Assembly (NCBI GenBank): GCA_947445525.1
Contig: CANFDS010000009.1
Span: 1-42,773 of the forward strand
DNA: 42,773 bases
Direction of reading: 5' to 3'
From: Actinomycetota bacterium
GTDB lineage: Bacteria; Actinomycetota; Thermoleophilia; Gaiellales; Gaiellaceae
Positions 15,051 to 22,986 of the stretch are shown here, in pieces. The notes under the pieces were generated by a model. The model was not told the DNA's origin. It did not search any database and saw nothing but the letters and a program-made list of their open reading frames with translations. Numbering within the stretch: position 1 is the first letter of the stretch; each line of letters starts with the position of its first letter. The position numbers and the translations under genes were made by a program.

Positions 15051-15784
15051 ACCTGCCCGAGACCGATGGCCTCGAACAGGCGGTTCAGCAGCACGCGCAG
15101 CCACCAGTCGCGGTGGAAGAAGAGGAGCAGCCCGAGCGCGACGAGGGTGACGCCCGCGACGCGCCGGATCCAGACGTAGCGGTTGCGCACCCAGCGAAAC
15201 GTGCCCATAGCGCGCGCGAACGCGATGCCAGCGAAGATGAAGGCGACGCCGAGGCCCGCCGAGTAGGCGACGAGCAGCACCACCCCGTGCACGATCGTGC
15301 GGCCGTCGCTGGCGAGCACGAGGATCGGAGCGAGGACGGTGCCGATGCACGGGGCCGCACAGACCGCGAACGCCGCGCCGAGCAGCGCATTCGAGCCGCT
15401 GCCGCGCGCCTTCAGTAGCAGGCTGGGCGCGACGGCGCGCTCCGGCAGGCGCAGCAGCCCGACAAACGCGAGACCGACCACGACGAGCACGAACCCCGCC
15501 ACCTCGTTGCGGGTCTCGCCGTCGACGACGCGACTGATCGCAGCCGCGCCCGCGCCCAGCAGGACGAAGACGACCGTGAAGCCGAGGATGAAGGGCAGGC
15601 TCGAGCGCACGACGCGGGCCGCGACGCCCTTCTCGCTCAGCCGGTGCGCGTCGACGGCGGAGATCGCCGAGAGATACCCCGGCACCAGCGGCAGCACGCA
15701 GGGCGTCGCCACCGACGCAAGCCCGGCGACGAACGCGATCGGGATTTTGGCGGCGAACACGGCGGCGAGCGCGCTGGCTACCAC
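15047..15784 (-). CDS. ccdA: CcdA-type thiol-reductant membrane protein
   Basis: 245 residues, six or more hydrophobic helices. It has the two half-motifs that carry the redox cysteines: VATPCVLPLVPGYLSAIS near residue 27 and AVCAAPCIGTVLAPILVLAS near 145. CcdA/DsbD-core proteins pass electrons from cytoplasmic thioredoxin across the membrane to extracytoplasmic thioredoxin-like proteins, here presumably the TlpA/CcmH products of the same operon, to keep apocytochrome c cysteines reduced. It starts at GTG 15784, one base after the stop of the ccmH-like gene. The open frame extends further up but is occupied by ccmH. Confidence 0.9.
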   Translation of the reverse strand: MVASALAAVFAAKIPIAFVAGLASVATPCVLPLVPGYLSAISAVDAHRLSEKGVAARVVRSSLPFILGFTVVFVLLGAGAAAISRVVDGETRNEVAGFVLVVVGLAFVGLLRLPERAVAPSLLLKARGSGSNALLGAAFAVCAAPCIGTVLAPILVLASDGRTIVHGVVLLVAYSAGLGVAFIFAGIAFARAMGTFRWVRNRYVWIRRVAGVTLVALGLLLFFHRDWWLRVLLNRLFEAIGLGQV

Positions 15785-15785
15785 G

Positions 15786-16259
15786 TCACTCCTCGTAGCG
15801 CGCGAGCGCCTCGTCGACGCGCTGCTCGAGCTCGGCGTCGAGCGGCCGATCCGGCGGCCAGTCCGCGTAGGCGGAGCCCCGGCCCGACCGGCGGCGGCTC
15901 CACACCCAGGCGAGCCAGCCGAGGACGAGCGCGCCCAGCACGATCCCGACCAGCGGGAGAAGCCACGCCAGCAGGTTGAACCCCTTCTTGCTAGGTGAGG
16001 CGAGCACCGCCGGCCCGAACTCGTCGACGAGCTTGCTCTTGATCGCCGAGCGCTTGTCGCCGGCCTCGATGCGGGCGGTGATGAAGGCACGGATGCGGGT
16101 CGCGACCGGCGAGCTGGACATGTCCAGCGTCGTCTTGCAGGTCGGGCACATCACCTCGCCCTCGAGCTCGCCGAGCGTGGGCTTGCTCTCGCTCGCGAGG
16201 CAGGGCGCGGCAACGACAAGCGCGCCCACGAGGAGGAGCAGGCCGAGAGCGCGCCTCAT
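15786..16259 (-). CDS. ccmH: CcmH/NrfF-type cytochrome c maturation protein
   Basis: 157 residues. A signal peptide (LGLLLLVGALVVAAPCLA) precedes the CcmH domain with its redox pair in LEGEVMCPTCKTTLDMSSSP, followed by the three-helix bundle (IRAFITARIEAGDKRSAIKS). A membrane helix (LLAWLLPLVGIVLGALVLGW) and a charged tail come after. CcmH reduces the CXXCH cysteines of apocytochromes before haem ligation. The other ccm/ccs genes (ccmF, resB) are not in the window. It lies 7 bases after tlpA and directly before ccdA on the same strand. Confidence 0.88.
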   Translation of the reverse strand: MRRALGLLLLVGALVVAAPCLASESKPTLGELEGEVMCPTCKTTLDMSSSPVATRIRAFITARIEAGDKRSAIKSKLVDEFGPAVLASPSKKGFNLLAWLLPLVGIVLGALVLGWLAWVWSRRRSGRGSAYADWPPDRPLDAELEQRVDEALARYEE

Positions 16260-16266
16260 GCCAGCC

Positions 16267-16866
16267 TCACGCGCCGAGCGCCCGCTTGATGCCCTCGTCC
16301 AGCTCCTTCGCCGAGATCTCGCCCTCGATGCGCTTCCCGACGAGCATGCCGTTGCGGTCGATGAAGAACGTCTCCGGGAATCCGGTGACCCCGTAGGGGG
16401 TGAGCGTCTTGCCGCTGCCGTCGTGCACGATCGGATAGGTCAGCTTGTAGCGGTTCGCGAAGCGTCGGGCGTCGCCGGTGAAGTCCTGCGCATCCACCCC
16501 GAGCACGACGACTCCCTGCTTTGCGTAGCGGGTGTAGGCCTCCTGCAGCCGCGGCGACTCCAGCTTGCACGGAGTGCACCACGATGCCCAGAAGTTGAGG
16601 ACGACGACCTTGCCGCGCAGCGACGCCAGGCTGACCGAGCCCGGCCCCGACCCGGCAATTCCTGTGATGCGTGGCAACGTGAACTGCGGTGTGGCCATGG
16701 GCGCGCCATTGCTCGCGGCGAGCCTGGCGGCCGCGCCGCCGGGGTCGCGGGTCGCGACTTTCCAGACGAGCAGGCCGAGCAGCGCAGCGACGGCCACGAG
16801 CGCAGCTCCCTGCGCCAGCCGCCTCGGCAGGCGGGAATCGCTGTCCGGTGAGGCGTCGATCGACAT
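16267..16866 (-). CDS. TlpA/ResA-type membrane-anchored thioredoxin
   Basis: 199 residues. An N-terminal membrane anchor (GAALVAVAALLGLLVWKVA, about 19-37) is followed by a TlpA-like thioredoxin fold. The active site is VVVLNFWASWCTPCKLESPR with WCTPC, and the cis-proline region reads YGVTGFPETFFIDRNG. ResA-like proteins reduce haem-binding cysteines of apocytochrome c on the outer face of the membrane. The ATG at 16866 overlaps the stop of the L,D-transpeptidase gene by one base (TGATG). Together with CcmH and CcdA it makes a complete electron path. Confidence 0.9.
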   Translation of the reverse strand: MSIDASPDSDSRLPRRLAQGAALVAVAALLGLLVWKVATRDPGGAAARLAASNGAPMATPQFTLPRITGIAGSGPGSVSLASLRGKVVVLNFWASWCTPCKLESPRLQEAYTRYAKQGVVVLGVDAQDFTGDARRFANRYKLTYPIVHDGSGKTLTPYGVTGFPETFFIDRNGMLVGKRIEGEISAKELDEGIKRALGA

Positions 16867-17879
16867 CAGACGGGGACGATCAGCACCTTGGTGCCGACCT
16901 CGACCTGCTCGAACAGCCACTCCGCGTCGGGGATGTGCATACGGATGCAGCCGTGCGACCGCGAGTAACCGATCGAGGCGTTGTTGGGGGTGCCGTGAAT
17001 GCCGACGAGCGGCTCCGACAGGCCCATCCAGCGGGTGCCAAGCGGGTTGTCAGGGCCGGGCGGCATGACCTTCTCGCCCTTGGCCCAGGGCGAGTCTGGC
17101 GGCGTCCAGGTGGGGTCGCGCTGCTTGACGACAATGTTGAAGCTGCCCAGCGGTGTCGGGTAGGCCACCTGCCCGGTGGCGACGCCGAAGCGGCGGACGA
17201 GCTTTACGCCCCGGAAGAGCTCGAGCGAATTGGTGGCGCGACGGATGACGATGAGAGAGGTGTCGGACACCTTCAGCACTGCAGGCACGACGGTGAGCAC
17301 GGGCACCTTCACCGCCCTGCGGTCGTTGGCGGTGAGTGCGCGCGTGATGGCGGCGACGGCGGCGGAACGCTTGATCCGCTGGCCGGTGACGCCTGCAGTG
17401 AGCACGGGCCGGAAGTTGCGCATCGCGAGCCGGCGCGGCTTGGCCGCGCGGTCATACCCGGCTGCCAGGCGATCGACGAAGCGACGGACGCCCACACCGG
17501 GAACCCGCACCTCGAGCTCGACCCTGTGTCCGGGCGACGCGGCCAAGGCGCGCCGCACGGCGCTCTGCGCGTAGGCGATCATGCCGAGGTCGGCCGGCGA
17601 CACGCGGATGTACCGCCCAGCGAGGACGAGCACCAGCGGCTGCGCGACCGACGCGCGCACGAACGTCACCGCGGTGTCGGTCTGCAACCCGCCGACGTTG
17701 ACCCCGGCGATGCGAACGCCGCGGGGCAGGAGCAAGCTCAGCGGGCGCACATCGGGCCGGTAGCCCACATCGGCGATGACCGCGCTCGGAGCTGGCGACT
17801 CGCCGGCTGCCGGAGCCGACGACACGACGAGCAGCGCGGCGACCAGAGCGAGCGAGGCGGCAAGGAGTGGCCGTCTCAC
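16866..17879 (-). CDS. L,D-transpeptidase (YkuD) with peptidoglycan-binding-like domain
   Basis: 337 residues. Signal peptide (LLAASLALVAALLVVSSAPA). Then a region like the PG-binding domain found in VanW/YkuD proteins (VRIAGVNVGGLQTDTAVTFV and ISPADLG-type segments). The YkuD domain occupies about 215-335 and contains the catalytic SRSHGCIRM with the nucleophile Cys, plus VGIHGTPNNASIG upstream. The enzyme makes 3-3 crosslinks in peptidoglycan or attaches proteins to the wall. The GTG at 17879 overlaps the GDPD stop (GTGA), and its own stop overlaps tlpA. A wall enzyme inside a thiol-redox operon suggests its active-site Cys may depend on the same reductants (inference). Confidence 0.9.
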   Translation of the reverse strand: MRRPLLAASLALVAALLVVSSAPAAGESPAPSAVIADVGYRPDVRPLSLLLPRGVRIAGVNVGGLQTDTAVTFVRASVAQPLVLVLAGRYIRVSPADLGMIAYAQSAVRRALAASPGHRVELEVRVPGVGVRRFVDRLAAGYDRAAKPRRLAMRNFRPVLTAGVTGQRIKRSAAVAAITRALTANDRRAVKVPVLTVVPAVLKVSDTSLIVIRRATNSLELFRGVKLVRRFGVATGQVAYPTPLGSFNIVVKQRDPTWTPPDSPWAKGEKVMPPGPDNPLGTRWMGLSEPLVGIHGTPNNASIGYSRSHGCIRMHIPDAEWLFEQVEVGTKVLIVPV

Positions 17880-18649
17880 ACTGGGAGTGTAGCGGCGAGC
17901 AACTGAGGTCTGTCCGAGACGATCGCGTCGGCGCCGAGCCCGGCCAGACGCGCCGCCTCTGCCGGGTCGTTGACCGTCCACACGTGCACCGGCACTCCCA
18001 GCGCATGGCAGCGCCGGATCACAGCCGGAGACACGACCCGGCGCTCGAGCGCCGCGACGGTGGCCGACGACGCCCGCAGCAGCCCGGCGATGCGGAGCGG
18101 CAGGGCGCAGCGCAGCGCCACCAGGGCCGCCTCGACTCCCGGCGCGAGCCATGGCCGGGTGGACGCACCGTGCCGGTCGTGCGGGTAGCCGAGGGCGCGC
18201 TGGAGCGCCGGGGCGACCTCCGCGAACCGCCGGAGCCCGACTGCCTGGTTGGACGAGACGAGCGACCGACCGAGGAGGCCGTGGCGTGCCAGCGCGGCCA
18301 CGATCTCCTCTTCCCGCCCGAGGCACTTGACGTCGGCGTGGACGCCCAGCCCGGGCGCGCTCCCGGCGAGCCAGGCCAGCGCCTCGTCGAGGGTGAGCAG
18401 CCCGGGGCTACGCTCGCGTGCTTCCGCGAGCGAGAGCGACAGCAGGCGCTCTTCGTGCGTGACAACGAGATCGCCGCCGGCCAGCGCCGAGACATCGAAC
18501 TCCAGCGCATCGGCGCCGTGCTGGAGGCCGGCGGCGAGCGCGAGCAGGGTGTTCTCGGGAGCGAGGCCAGCGGCCCCGCGGTGGCCGACGACGAGCGGCC
18601 GCGCGCCGGGGGAACGGGCGGGCCAGCCGGGTGCCTGGAGTGCCGTCAT
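17876..18649 (-). CDS. Glycerophosphodiester phosphodiesterase
   Basis: 257 residues with the GDPD TIM barrel. Key motifs are VGHRGAAGLAPENTLLALA (catalytic His and Glu-Asn), GADALEFDVSALAGGDLVVT with EFD, and HE directly after. The end has VHVWTVNDPAEAARLAGLGA and DAIVSDRP, the usual C-terminal signature. It cleaves glycerophosphodiesters to glycerol-3-phosphate and an alcohol. No signal peptide is visible, so it acts in the cytoplasm. It heads the operon; ATG 18649 has GATACT 9 nt upstream, compatible with a leaderless start. Confidence 0.9.
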   Translation of the reverse strand: MTALQAPGWPARSPGARPLVVGHRGAAGLAPENTLLALAAGLQHGADALEFDVSALAGGDLVVTHEERLLSLSLAEARERSPGLLTLDEALAWLAGSAPGLGVHADVKCLGREEEIVAALARHGLLGRSLVSSNQAVGLRRFAEVAPALQRALGYPHDRHGASTRPWLAPGVEAALVALRCALPLRIAGLLRASSATVAALERRVVSPAVIRRCHALGVPVHVWTVNDPAEAARLAGLGADAIVSDRPQLLAATLPV

Positions 18650-18658
18650 CGGCTTGCC

Positions 18659-18664
18659 AGTATC
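18659..18664 (-). promoter_or_regulatory. -10-like hexamer of the GDPD operon
   Basis: GATACT on the minus strand ends 9 nt before the ATG at 18649. Confidence 0.4.
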
Positions 18665-18686
18665 GCGATCGGCGACCCGTCAGCGG

Positions 18687-18692
18687 TAGACT
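18687..18692 (+). promoter_or_regulatory. -10-like hexamer of the small membrane protein gene
   Basis: TAGACT ends 7 nt before the ATG at 18700, divergent from the GDPD box 23 nt away. Confidence 0.4.
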
Positions 18693-18699
18693 GCGCGTG

Positions 18700-18933
18700 A
18701 TGGAACTCGCCCAGCGCAGCGTTTCGACCCCGCTCCCGCCCGCAGACCCGCGGCCGGCGATCGCCCGGGCCTATCGCTTCGAGCGGGCGCGGCGGACGCT
18801 CCGCGTCGAGCAGCGGGACGACCGCAAGCGTGCCGACCGCCGCTTCTGGCTGGCGCTTGCCGTGCTCGTCGTGGCCGTGATCGCGATCGCCGGGGCGATC
18901 GTCGTCGAGCTCCAGCAGCTCTTCGGGATCTAG
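18700..18933 (+). CDS. Small single-span membrane protein, unknown function
   Basis: 77 residues. The first 50 residues are hydrophilic and rich in Arg (AYRFERARRTLRVEQRDDRK), then one membrane helix (FWLALAVLVVAVIAIAGAIV) and a short tail. The positive N-terminus would stay in the cytoplasm. I do not recognise a family. The ATG at 18700 follows TAGACT by 7 nt. Its stop overlaps the convergent PAP2 gene stop by 3 bases. Confidence 0.55.
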   Translation: MELAQRSVSTPLPPADPRPAIARAYRFERARRTLRVEQRDDRKRADRRFWLALAVLVVAVIAIAGAIVVELQQLFGI

Positions 18934-19517
18934 GCGCCCCCCCCCGCTCCGCCCCGCCGCGCACGGCGATCGGCGATCGCACAGACGCCCACGCCGACCG
19001 CCGTGCCCAGCGCCGCGCCCGCCAGCGTGTCGAGCGGGTAGTGGACGCCGACGTAGAGCCGCGAGAACGCGACGGCCAGGGCGAGGGCGAGCACGGCCGC
19101 AGGCCCGGCGAGCCGGAGCAGTGCGGAGCGCGACGCCGCCGACCGCGGCACCGCAGCCCGAGACACCGCCAAGGCGAGCACGGTCGCCGCCGCGAAGCTC
19201 GTCGCCGCATGACCCGACGGGAACGAGCCCGTGTGTGGGACGCGCACCAGCGCGGCCGGCTCGGGCGCCTGCAGGGGTGGCCGGTCGCGCCCCACGCCCG
19301 CCTGGATCGCCCGTGCCGCCAGGTCGGCGACCGCGACCGCCACCACCACCGAGACGAACAGGCCCCGGCGCCCGTGCAGCAGTGCGGCGAGCAGGGCGAG
19401 AACGACCCACACCGCCCCGAGCGAGCCCACGGCACTGAGGCCCTCGAACACGGGATCGAGCCAGCCCACCCGGTGCAGGACGATCCAGCGCTGCAGCCGG
19501 TGATCGAGCGCGCTCAG
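18930..19517 (-). CDS. PAP2-family phosphatase, apparent CTG start
   Basis: 195 residues, about five membrane helices. The three phosphatase motifs are present: AGVGRDRPP (motif 1, with Arg in place of the usual Lys), SFPSGHAATS (motif 2) and FSRLYVGVHYPLD (motif 3). The family removes phosphate from lipid phosphates such as undecaprenyl pyrophosphate or phosphatidate. No ATG, GTG or TTG lies at the expected start; the in-frame CTG at 19515-19517 overlaps the stop of the response regulator as CTGA, the same geometry as the GTGA and ATGA overlaps nearby. A GTG further in (HRVGWLDP) would cost about 19 residues. Confidence 0.8.
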   Translation of the reverse strand: MSALDHRLQRWIVLHRVGWLDPVFEGLSAVGSLGAVWVVLALLAALLHGRRGLFVSVVVAVAVADLAARAIQAGVGRDRPPLQAPEPAALVRVPHTGSFPSGHAATSFAAATVLALAVSRAAVPRSAASRSALLRLAGPAAVLALALAVAFSRLYVGVHYPLDTLAGAALGTAVGVGVCAIADRRARRGGAGGGA

Positions 19518-20098
19518 CGGGCGAGGATCCGGCGCGTCTGCTCGAGGAGCTGCTGGGCATCGAACGGCTTGGCGACGAAGCCGCTGGCGCCGCGGCTCTC
19601 GTCGGCGCGCGCGGTCTCCTCGACCGAGCCACTGAACATGATCACGGGCAGCGCCGGGCCGTGCCGGCGCTGCACCTCCTGGAGCATCTCCCAGCCGTCG
19701 ATCTCGGGCATCAGCACGTCCAGCAGCACGAGGTCGGGCGCATCGCCGGCCAGCGCTTCCAGCCCATCGCGGGCGCCCGCGGCCTCGCGGACGCGGAAGC
19801 CGTCCTGCTCGAGAATCGTGCGCAGCAGGGCGCGCACGCCGGCATCGTCGTCGACGACTAGCACGAGCGGGCCGGCGGGCCGCTGCTGCGTACCGGAGCG
19901 GCTGATGAAGTCGGCCAGGTCGCCGCGGCGATACCGGCGGTGGCCCCCCGGCGTGTAGAAGGTCGGCACCTGACCGGCGTCCGACCACTTGCGAATGGTG
20001 CTCTGCGCAACGCCCAGACGCACGGCCGCCTGGCCCAGGGTGAGCCAGTCATCAGAGCCGAGCGCGCCGTCGGAGGTGGAGGGGCGATCGACCGGCAC
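19514..20098 (-). CDS. MerR/BldC-type HTH fused to a response-regulator receiver
   Basis: 194 residues. The N-terminal part (about 17-67) is a MerR/excisionase-like helix-turn-helix: WLTLGQAAVRLGVAQSTIRK, then YTPGGHRRYRRGDLADFI with the GGHRRY wing typical of BldC and MerR proteins. The C-terminal receiver (about 77-194) has VLVVDDDAGVRALLRTILEQ with the acidic cluster, DLVLLDVLMPEIDGWEM with the phospho-acceptor Asp, MFSGS, and FVAKPF with the Lys. The HTH-before-receiver order is the reverse of most response regulators. No kinase is adjacent. The GTG at 20098 is chosen; direct repeats lie just upstream and may be its own operator. Confidence 0.85.
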   Translation of the reverse strand: MPVDRPSTSDGALGSDDWLTLGQAAVRLGVAQSTIRKWSDAGQVPTFYTPGGHRRYRRGDLADFISRSGTQQRPAGPLVLVVDDDAGVRALLRTILEQDGFRVREAAGARDGLEALAGDAPDLVLLDVLMPEIDGWEMLQEVQRRHGPALPVIMFSGSVEETARADESRGASGFVAKPFDAQQLLEQTRRILAR

Positions 20099-20110
20099 GA
20101 TCAGGCAAAT

Positions 20111-20130
20111 CTATCGCAAGCTATACGATT
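20111..20130. promoter_or_regulatory. 10-bp direct repeats before the HTH-receiver gene
   Basis: CTATCGCAAG is followed directly by CTATACGATT, so CTAT-n-CG recurs with one-helical-turn spacing. BldC-type HTH proteins are known to bind direct repeats head to tail. An autoregulatory role is an inference. Confidence 0.35.
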
Positions 20131-20133
20131 CTC

Positions 20134-20343
20134 CTAGCGCGCGGGCGCCGGCGGCAGCTCGACCGTGCGCTCGACGGTCACCAGCGGGCCAGGCTGCGGA
20201 TTGTCGTGGATCGCCATGCCGAGCGCGATCCCGCCCGCAAAGACCACGAGCATCGCGACAACGGCGAGCAGGCTGCCCAGCTGCCGGCGGGCGCGCCGCG
20301 ACCCCGGGGGCTGTGCTCTGGCTACGCGGTGCTGGCCCCTCAC
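20134..20343 (-). CDS. Small membrane protein, unknown function
   Basis: 69 residues. A basic N-terminus (QPPGSRRARRQLG) precedes one helix (SLLAVVAMLVVFAGGIALGM), and a short outside tail (TVERTVELPPAPAR) follows. No family recognised. The GTG at 20343 overlaps the stop of the gene upstream as GTGA, so it is probably co-expressed with it. The stop lies 35 bases before the start of the HTH-receiver gene. Confidence 0.5.
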   Translation of the reverse strand: MRGQHRVARAQPPGSRRARRQLGSLLAVVAMLVVFAGGIALGMAIHDNPQPGPLVTVERTVELPPAPAR

Positions 20344-20648
20344 GGGGTGTAGTCCACCGCGCCGCGCGCATAGAGGTGGAAGGCCGCATCCCCTGCGGTG
20401 GCCAGCTGCCGAGCCCAGCCCGGCACCGGCGCGGCTTCCGCGACGATGTCGCGCGCCCAGCGGTCGGCATGGCCGTACTCGTCGACCAACTCCGCCAGCG
20501 TGTACGTGCTGCCGACACGGCGGCGCAGCTCGTCGGCGATGGCGCCCACCATCGCGATCAGGCGATCGTGCTCGAGCGGGTCACGCGAGGCCTCGTTCAG
20601 CCGACGCACTCCGTCTGCCCACTGCTGCCGCGCAAGATCGACCGACAC
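20340..20648 (-). CDS. Conserved-looking hypothetical protein
   Basis: 102 residues, mostly helical, with no signal or membrane segment: LARQQWADGVRRLNEASRDP, TYTLAELVDEYGHADRWARD, and an aromatic tail AAFHLYARGAVDYTP. I do not recognise the family. Codon use is strongly GC-biased at third positions like its neighbours, which supports a real gene. Start GTG 20648; it is coupled to the small membrane protein that follows. Confidence 0.55.
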   Translation of the reverse strand: MSVDLARQQWADGVRRLNEASRDPLEHDRLIAMVGAIADELRRRVGSTYTLAELVDEYGHADRWARDIVAEAAPVPGWARQLATAGDAAFHLYARGAVDYTP

Positions 20649-20663
20649 CGTGCTCGATGATAC

Positions 20664-21161
20664 TCAGGGGCTCGTACAGCAGCAGTCGGCAGGCCATGGC
20701 CCAGGCAGCTCCGCCAGCACGCGTTCGCCCAGCGTGTAGCCGGGGTGAGCCAGCGCGAACGCCACGTGGGCATGGAGGCACTTGAGCCGCTCCGGCCTGC
20801 GCGTGCCGCCGATCCCCAGGTCGAGCGACGCACCTGCGTCCTCACCGCGCCGCTCCCCCGCCAGCTCGTGGCGGATCGCGCGTTGCAGCGCGTTTGCCGA
20901 CTCGGCGGAGGCGCGCAGCTCCGGGTCGGCGGCAACTGCGGCACCCCAGCGCTCGACCCCTCCCGCCGCCTCGATGCGCGCGACCGCCGCGACGAGGTGA
21001 CGGCAAGTGAGGTAGTACGTCGTCGGGAACGGCGCGCCGTCGACGGTGTAGGCCTCCTGCTCGGTCACCGCAGGCAGGCCCCATGGGCAGCGGGCAGCGA
21101 CCCGGCGGAAGGCACGCGGCGCCCTGCCGATCTGCCGAGCGACGACGGCCCGGTCGTCCAT
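20664..21161 (-). CDS. DUF501 family protein
   Basis: 165 residues. The DUF501 signature is present: QIGRAPRAFRRVAARCPWGL near the start, TVDGAPFPTTYYLTCRHLVA in the middle, and TRRPERLKCLHAHVAFALAH late, with the conserved KCLH. Function is unknown. In actinobacteria this family is found next to ftsB/divIC and eno, as here. It starts at ATG 21161, five bases after the ftsB-like stop. The tail ends CCCTSP, an unusual triple-cysteine stretch that may simply be variable. Confidence 0.85.
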   Translation of the reverse strand: MDDRAVVARQIGRAPRAFRRVAARCPWGLPAVTEQEAYTVDGAPFPTTYYLTCRHLVAAVARIEAAGGVERWGAAVAADPELRASAESANALQRAIRHELAGERRGEDAGASLDLGIGGTRRPERLKCLHAHVAFALAHPGYTLGERVLAELPGPWPADCCCTSP

Positions 21162-21166
21162 CCGGC

Positions 21167-21508
21167 TCAGCGACCGGCCGCGCGCCGTGTGGCCGCAGCC
21201 TGTCGGGCGCGCCAGCCCTCGATGCCCTTGACGATGTAGAGCCGCTCACCGGGGCGCACGTAGCCGATGCGCCGCGCCTCGCGCGACAGCTCCTCACGCG
21301 TCGTGGAAAGCGCGAGCCTGCGCTCGAGCGCGCGCTTCTGCGCCCGGAGCTGGCGCACCTCCAGCTGCCGCGCCGAGACCTCCTTCGACGTCGAGAGGTA
21401 GCTCTTCACGGGCCGGTAGTAGAGGAAGAGGACGAGCCCGACGCAGACGACGACAAGCGACCGCGCGAGCAGTGGCGAGCGGCGCGAGCGGCGGCGTGGC
21501 GAGGCCAT
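21167..21508 (-). CDS. FtsB/DivIC septum formation initiator
   Basis: 113 residues. Short basic N-terminus (ASPRRRSRRSPLLARS), one membrane helix (LVVVCVGLVLFLYYRPV), then a coiled coil (VSARQLEVRQLRAQKRALER) and the C-terminal REELSREARRIGYVRPGERL segment typical of the FtsB/DivIC family. The protein forms a complex with FtsL and FtsQ at the division septum. It lies between pyk and DUF501 on the same strand. Confidence 0.88.
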   Translation of the reverse strand: MASPRRRSRRSPLLARSLVVVCVGLVLFLYYRPVKSYLSTSKEVSARQLEVRQLRAQKRALERRLALSTTREELSREARRIGYVRPGERLYIVKGIEGWRARQAAATRRAAGR

Positions 21509-21553
21509 GCAGGTGATTTCGGTCCTGCGCGACCGACTCCTGCACGGGCTGGC

Positions 21554-22966
21554 TCAGACGACAGCGACCTTGATGATGTCGTTGGAGCCGGGGATGTTGA
21601 CGGCGGTGCCCGCGATCAGCACGACGCGGTCGCCGGGAGCGAGGACGCCGCTCGCACGGGCCGCGCCGAGGCCGTAGCCCCAGAGCTCGTCGACGGTGTC
21701 GCAGGGAGGGATCCACAGCGGCACGACGCCCCACTCCAGGGCCATCTGCTGCAGCGCGTGCTGCCGGTGGGTGAACGCCAGGATCGGCAGGTGCGGGCGC
21801 AGCCGCGCGATCTGCGAGGCGGTGCGCCCGGAGAAGGTCGGCACGACGAGTGCCGTCGCGTGCAGGGCCTCCGCCAGGTCGCAGGCGGCGGTGCACATCG
21901 CGTCGGCGACGGCCTGGCCGTCGCCGTCCTGGACGAGCTGCGGCCGGTAAGCGAGGCTCGGCTCGACGGCCCGGGCCATCCGGGCCATGAACGCGACAGC
22001 CTCGCTGGCGTAGTCGCCGACGGCGGTCTCGCCCGAGAGCATGACGGCCGAGGTGCCGTCGAGGATGGCGTTGGCGACGTCGCTCGCCTCGGCCCGCGTC
22101 GGCTCCGGGCTCGAGATCATCGTCTCCAGCATCTGCGTCGCCGTGATCACCGGCTTGCCGGCCAGCAGCGCCCGCGCGATGATCCGCTTCTGGACGAGCG
22201 GCACCTCGGCCGGCCCGATCTCGACGCCGAGGTCACCACGCGCCACCATCACCGCGTCGGCCGCAGCGAGAATCGCGTCGAGGTCGGCGACTGCCTCGGG
22301 CTTCTCGATCTTGGCGATGACACGGACGCTCGAGCCGGCGGCGTCGACGAGCGCCCGCAGGGCGAGCACGTCCGCGGCGGAGCGCACGAACGAGAGCGCC
22401 ACGAAATCGACGTCGTGTGCAAAGGCGAAGCGGAGGTCGTCGAGATCCTTCTCGGTGAGGGACGGAATCGGCAGGTCGACACCCGGCAGGTTGACGCCCT
22501 TGTGCGAGAGCACGGTGCCGCCGACGACGACCCGACAGCGCGCCCGACCGGCGGTGACGCCCTCGACGCGCAGCCGGATGCGCCCGTCATCGATCAGGAC
22601 GTCGTTGCCGGCCCGGAGCACATCACCGACCACGGCGGGGCCGACCGACAGGTCGCCGGGCCGGGCCGACCCGGCGGGCGCGATACAGATCTCGTCGCCG
22701 GCGGCGACGCGCAGCGGCGCGGGCAGGTCGCCGATTCGCAGCTTCGGACCCTGGAGATCGGCGATGACCGCGAGCGGCCGGCCCGCGTCGGCCTGCGCGT
22801 CGCGCACCCGGCGGATGCGGGCGGCATGCTCGGCCTGCGTGCCGTGCGAGAAGTTCAGGCGGGCGCCGTCCATGCCCGCTGCGACGAGCGCGGCGATCGC
22901 CGCCGGCGAGTCGGATGCCGGGCCGAGAGTCGCGACGATCTTCGTCCGGCGGAGCTGGCCGATCAC
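21554..22966 (-). CDS. pyk: Pyruvate kinase
   Basis: 470 residues, full length. The family motifs are clear: TKIVATLGPASDSPAAIAAL at the N-terminus, GMDGARLNFSHGT, VIADLQGPKLRIG, the active-site helix VIAKIEKPEAV, MVARGDLGVEIG, and GKPVITATQMLETMISSPEP with TRAEASDVANAILDGTSAVM. The C-terminal allosteric domain ends AGTAVNIPGSNDIIKVAVV. It converts phosphoenolpyruvate and ADP to pyruvate and ATP. It follows eno on the same strand, placing the last two steps of glycolysis side by side. Start GTG 22966. Confidence 0.95.
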   Translation of the reverse strand: MIGQLRRTKIVATLGPASDSPAAIAALVAAGMDGARLNFSHGTQAEHAARIRRVRDAQADAGRPLAVIADLQGPKLRIGDLPAPLRVAAGDEICIAPAGSARPGDLSVGPAVVGDVLRAGNDVLIDDGRIRLRVEGVTAGRARCRVVVGGTVLSHKGVNLPGVDLPIPSLTEKDLDDLRFAFAHDVDFVALSFVRSAADVLALRALVDAAGSSVRVIAKIEKPEAVADLDAILAAADAVMVARGDLGVEIGPAEVPLVQKRIIARALLAGKPVITATQMLETMISSPEPTRAEASDVANAILDGTSAVMLSGETAVGDYASEAVAFMARMARAVEPSLAYRPQLVQDGDGQAVADAMCTAACDLAEALHATALVVPTFSGRTASQIARLRPHLPILAFTHRQHALQQMALEWGVVPLWIPPCDTVDELWGYGLGAARASGVLAPGDRVVLIAGTAVNIPGSNDIIKVAVV

Positions 22967-22986
22967 GTGGCGAAGGCTAGCTGCAG

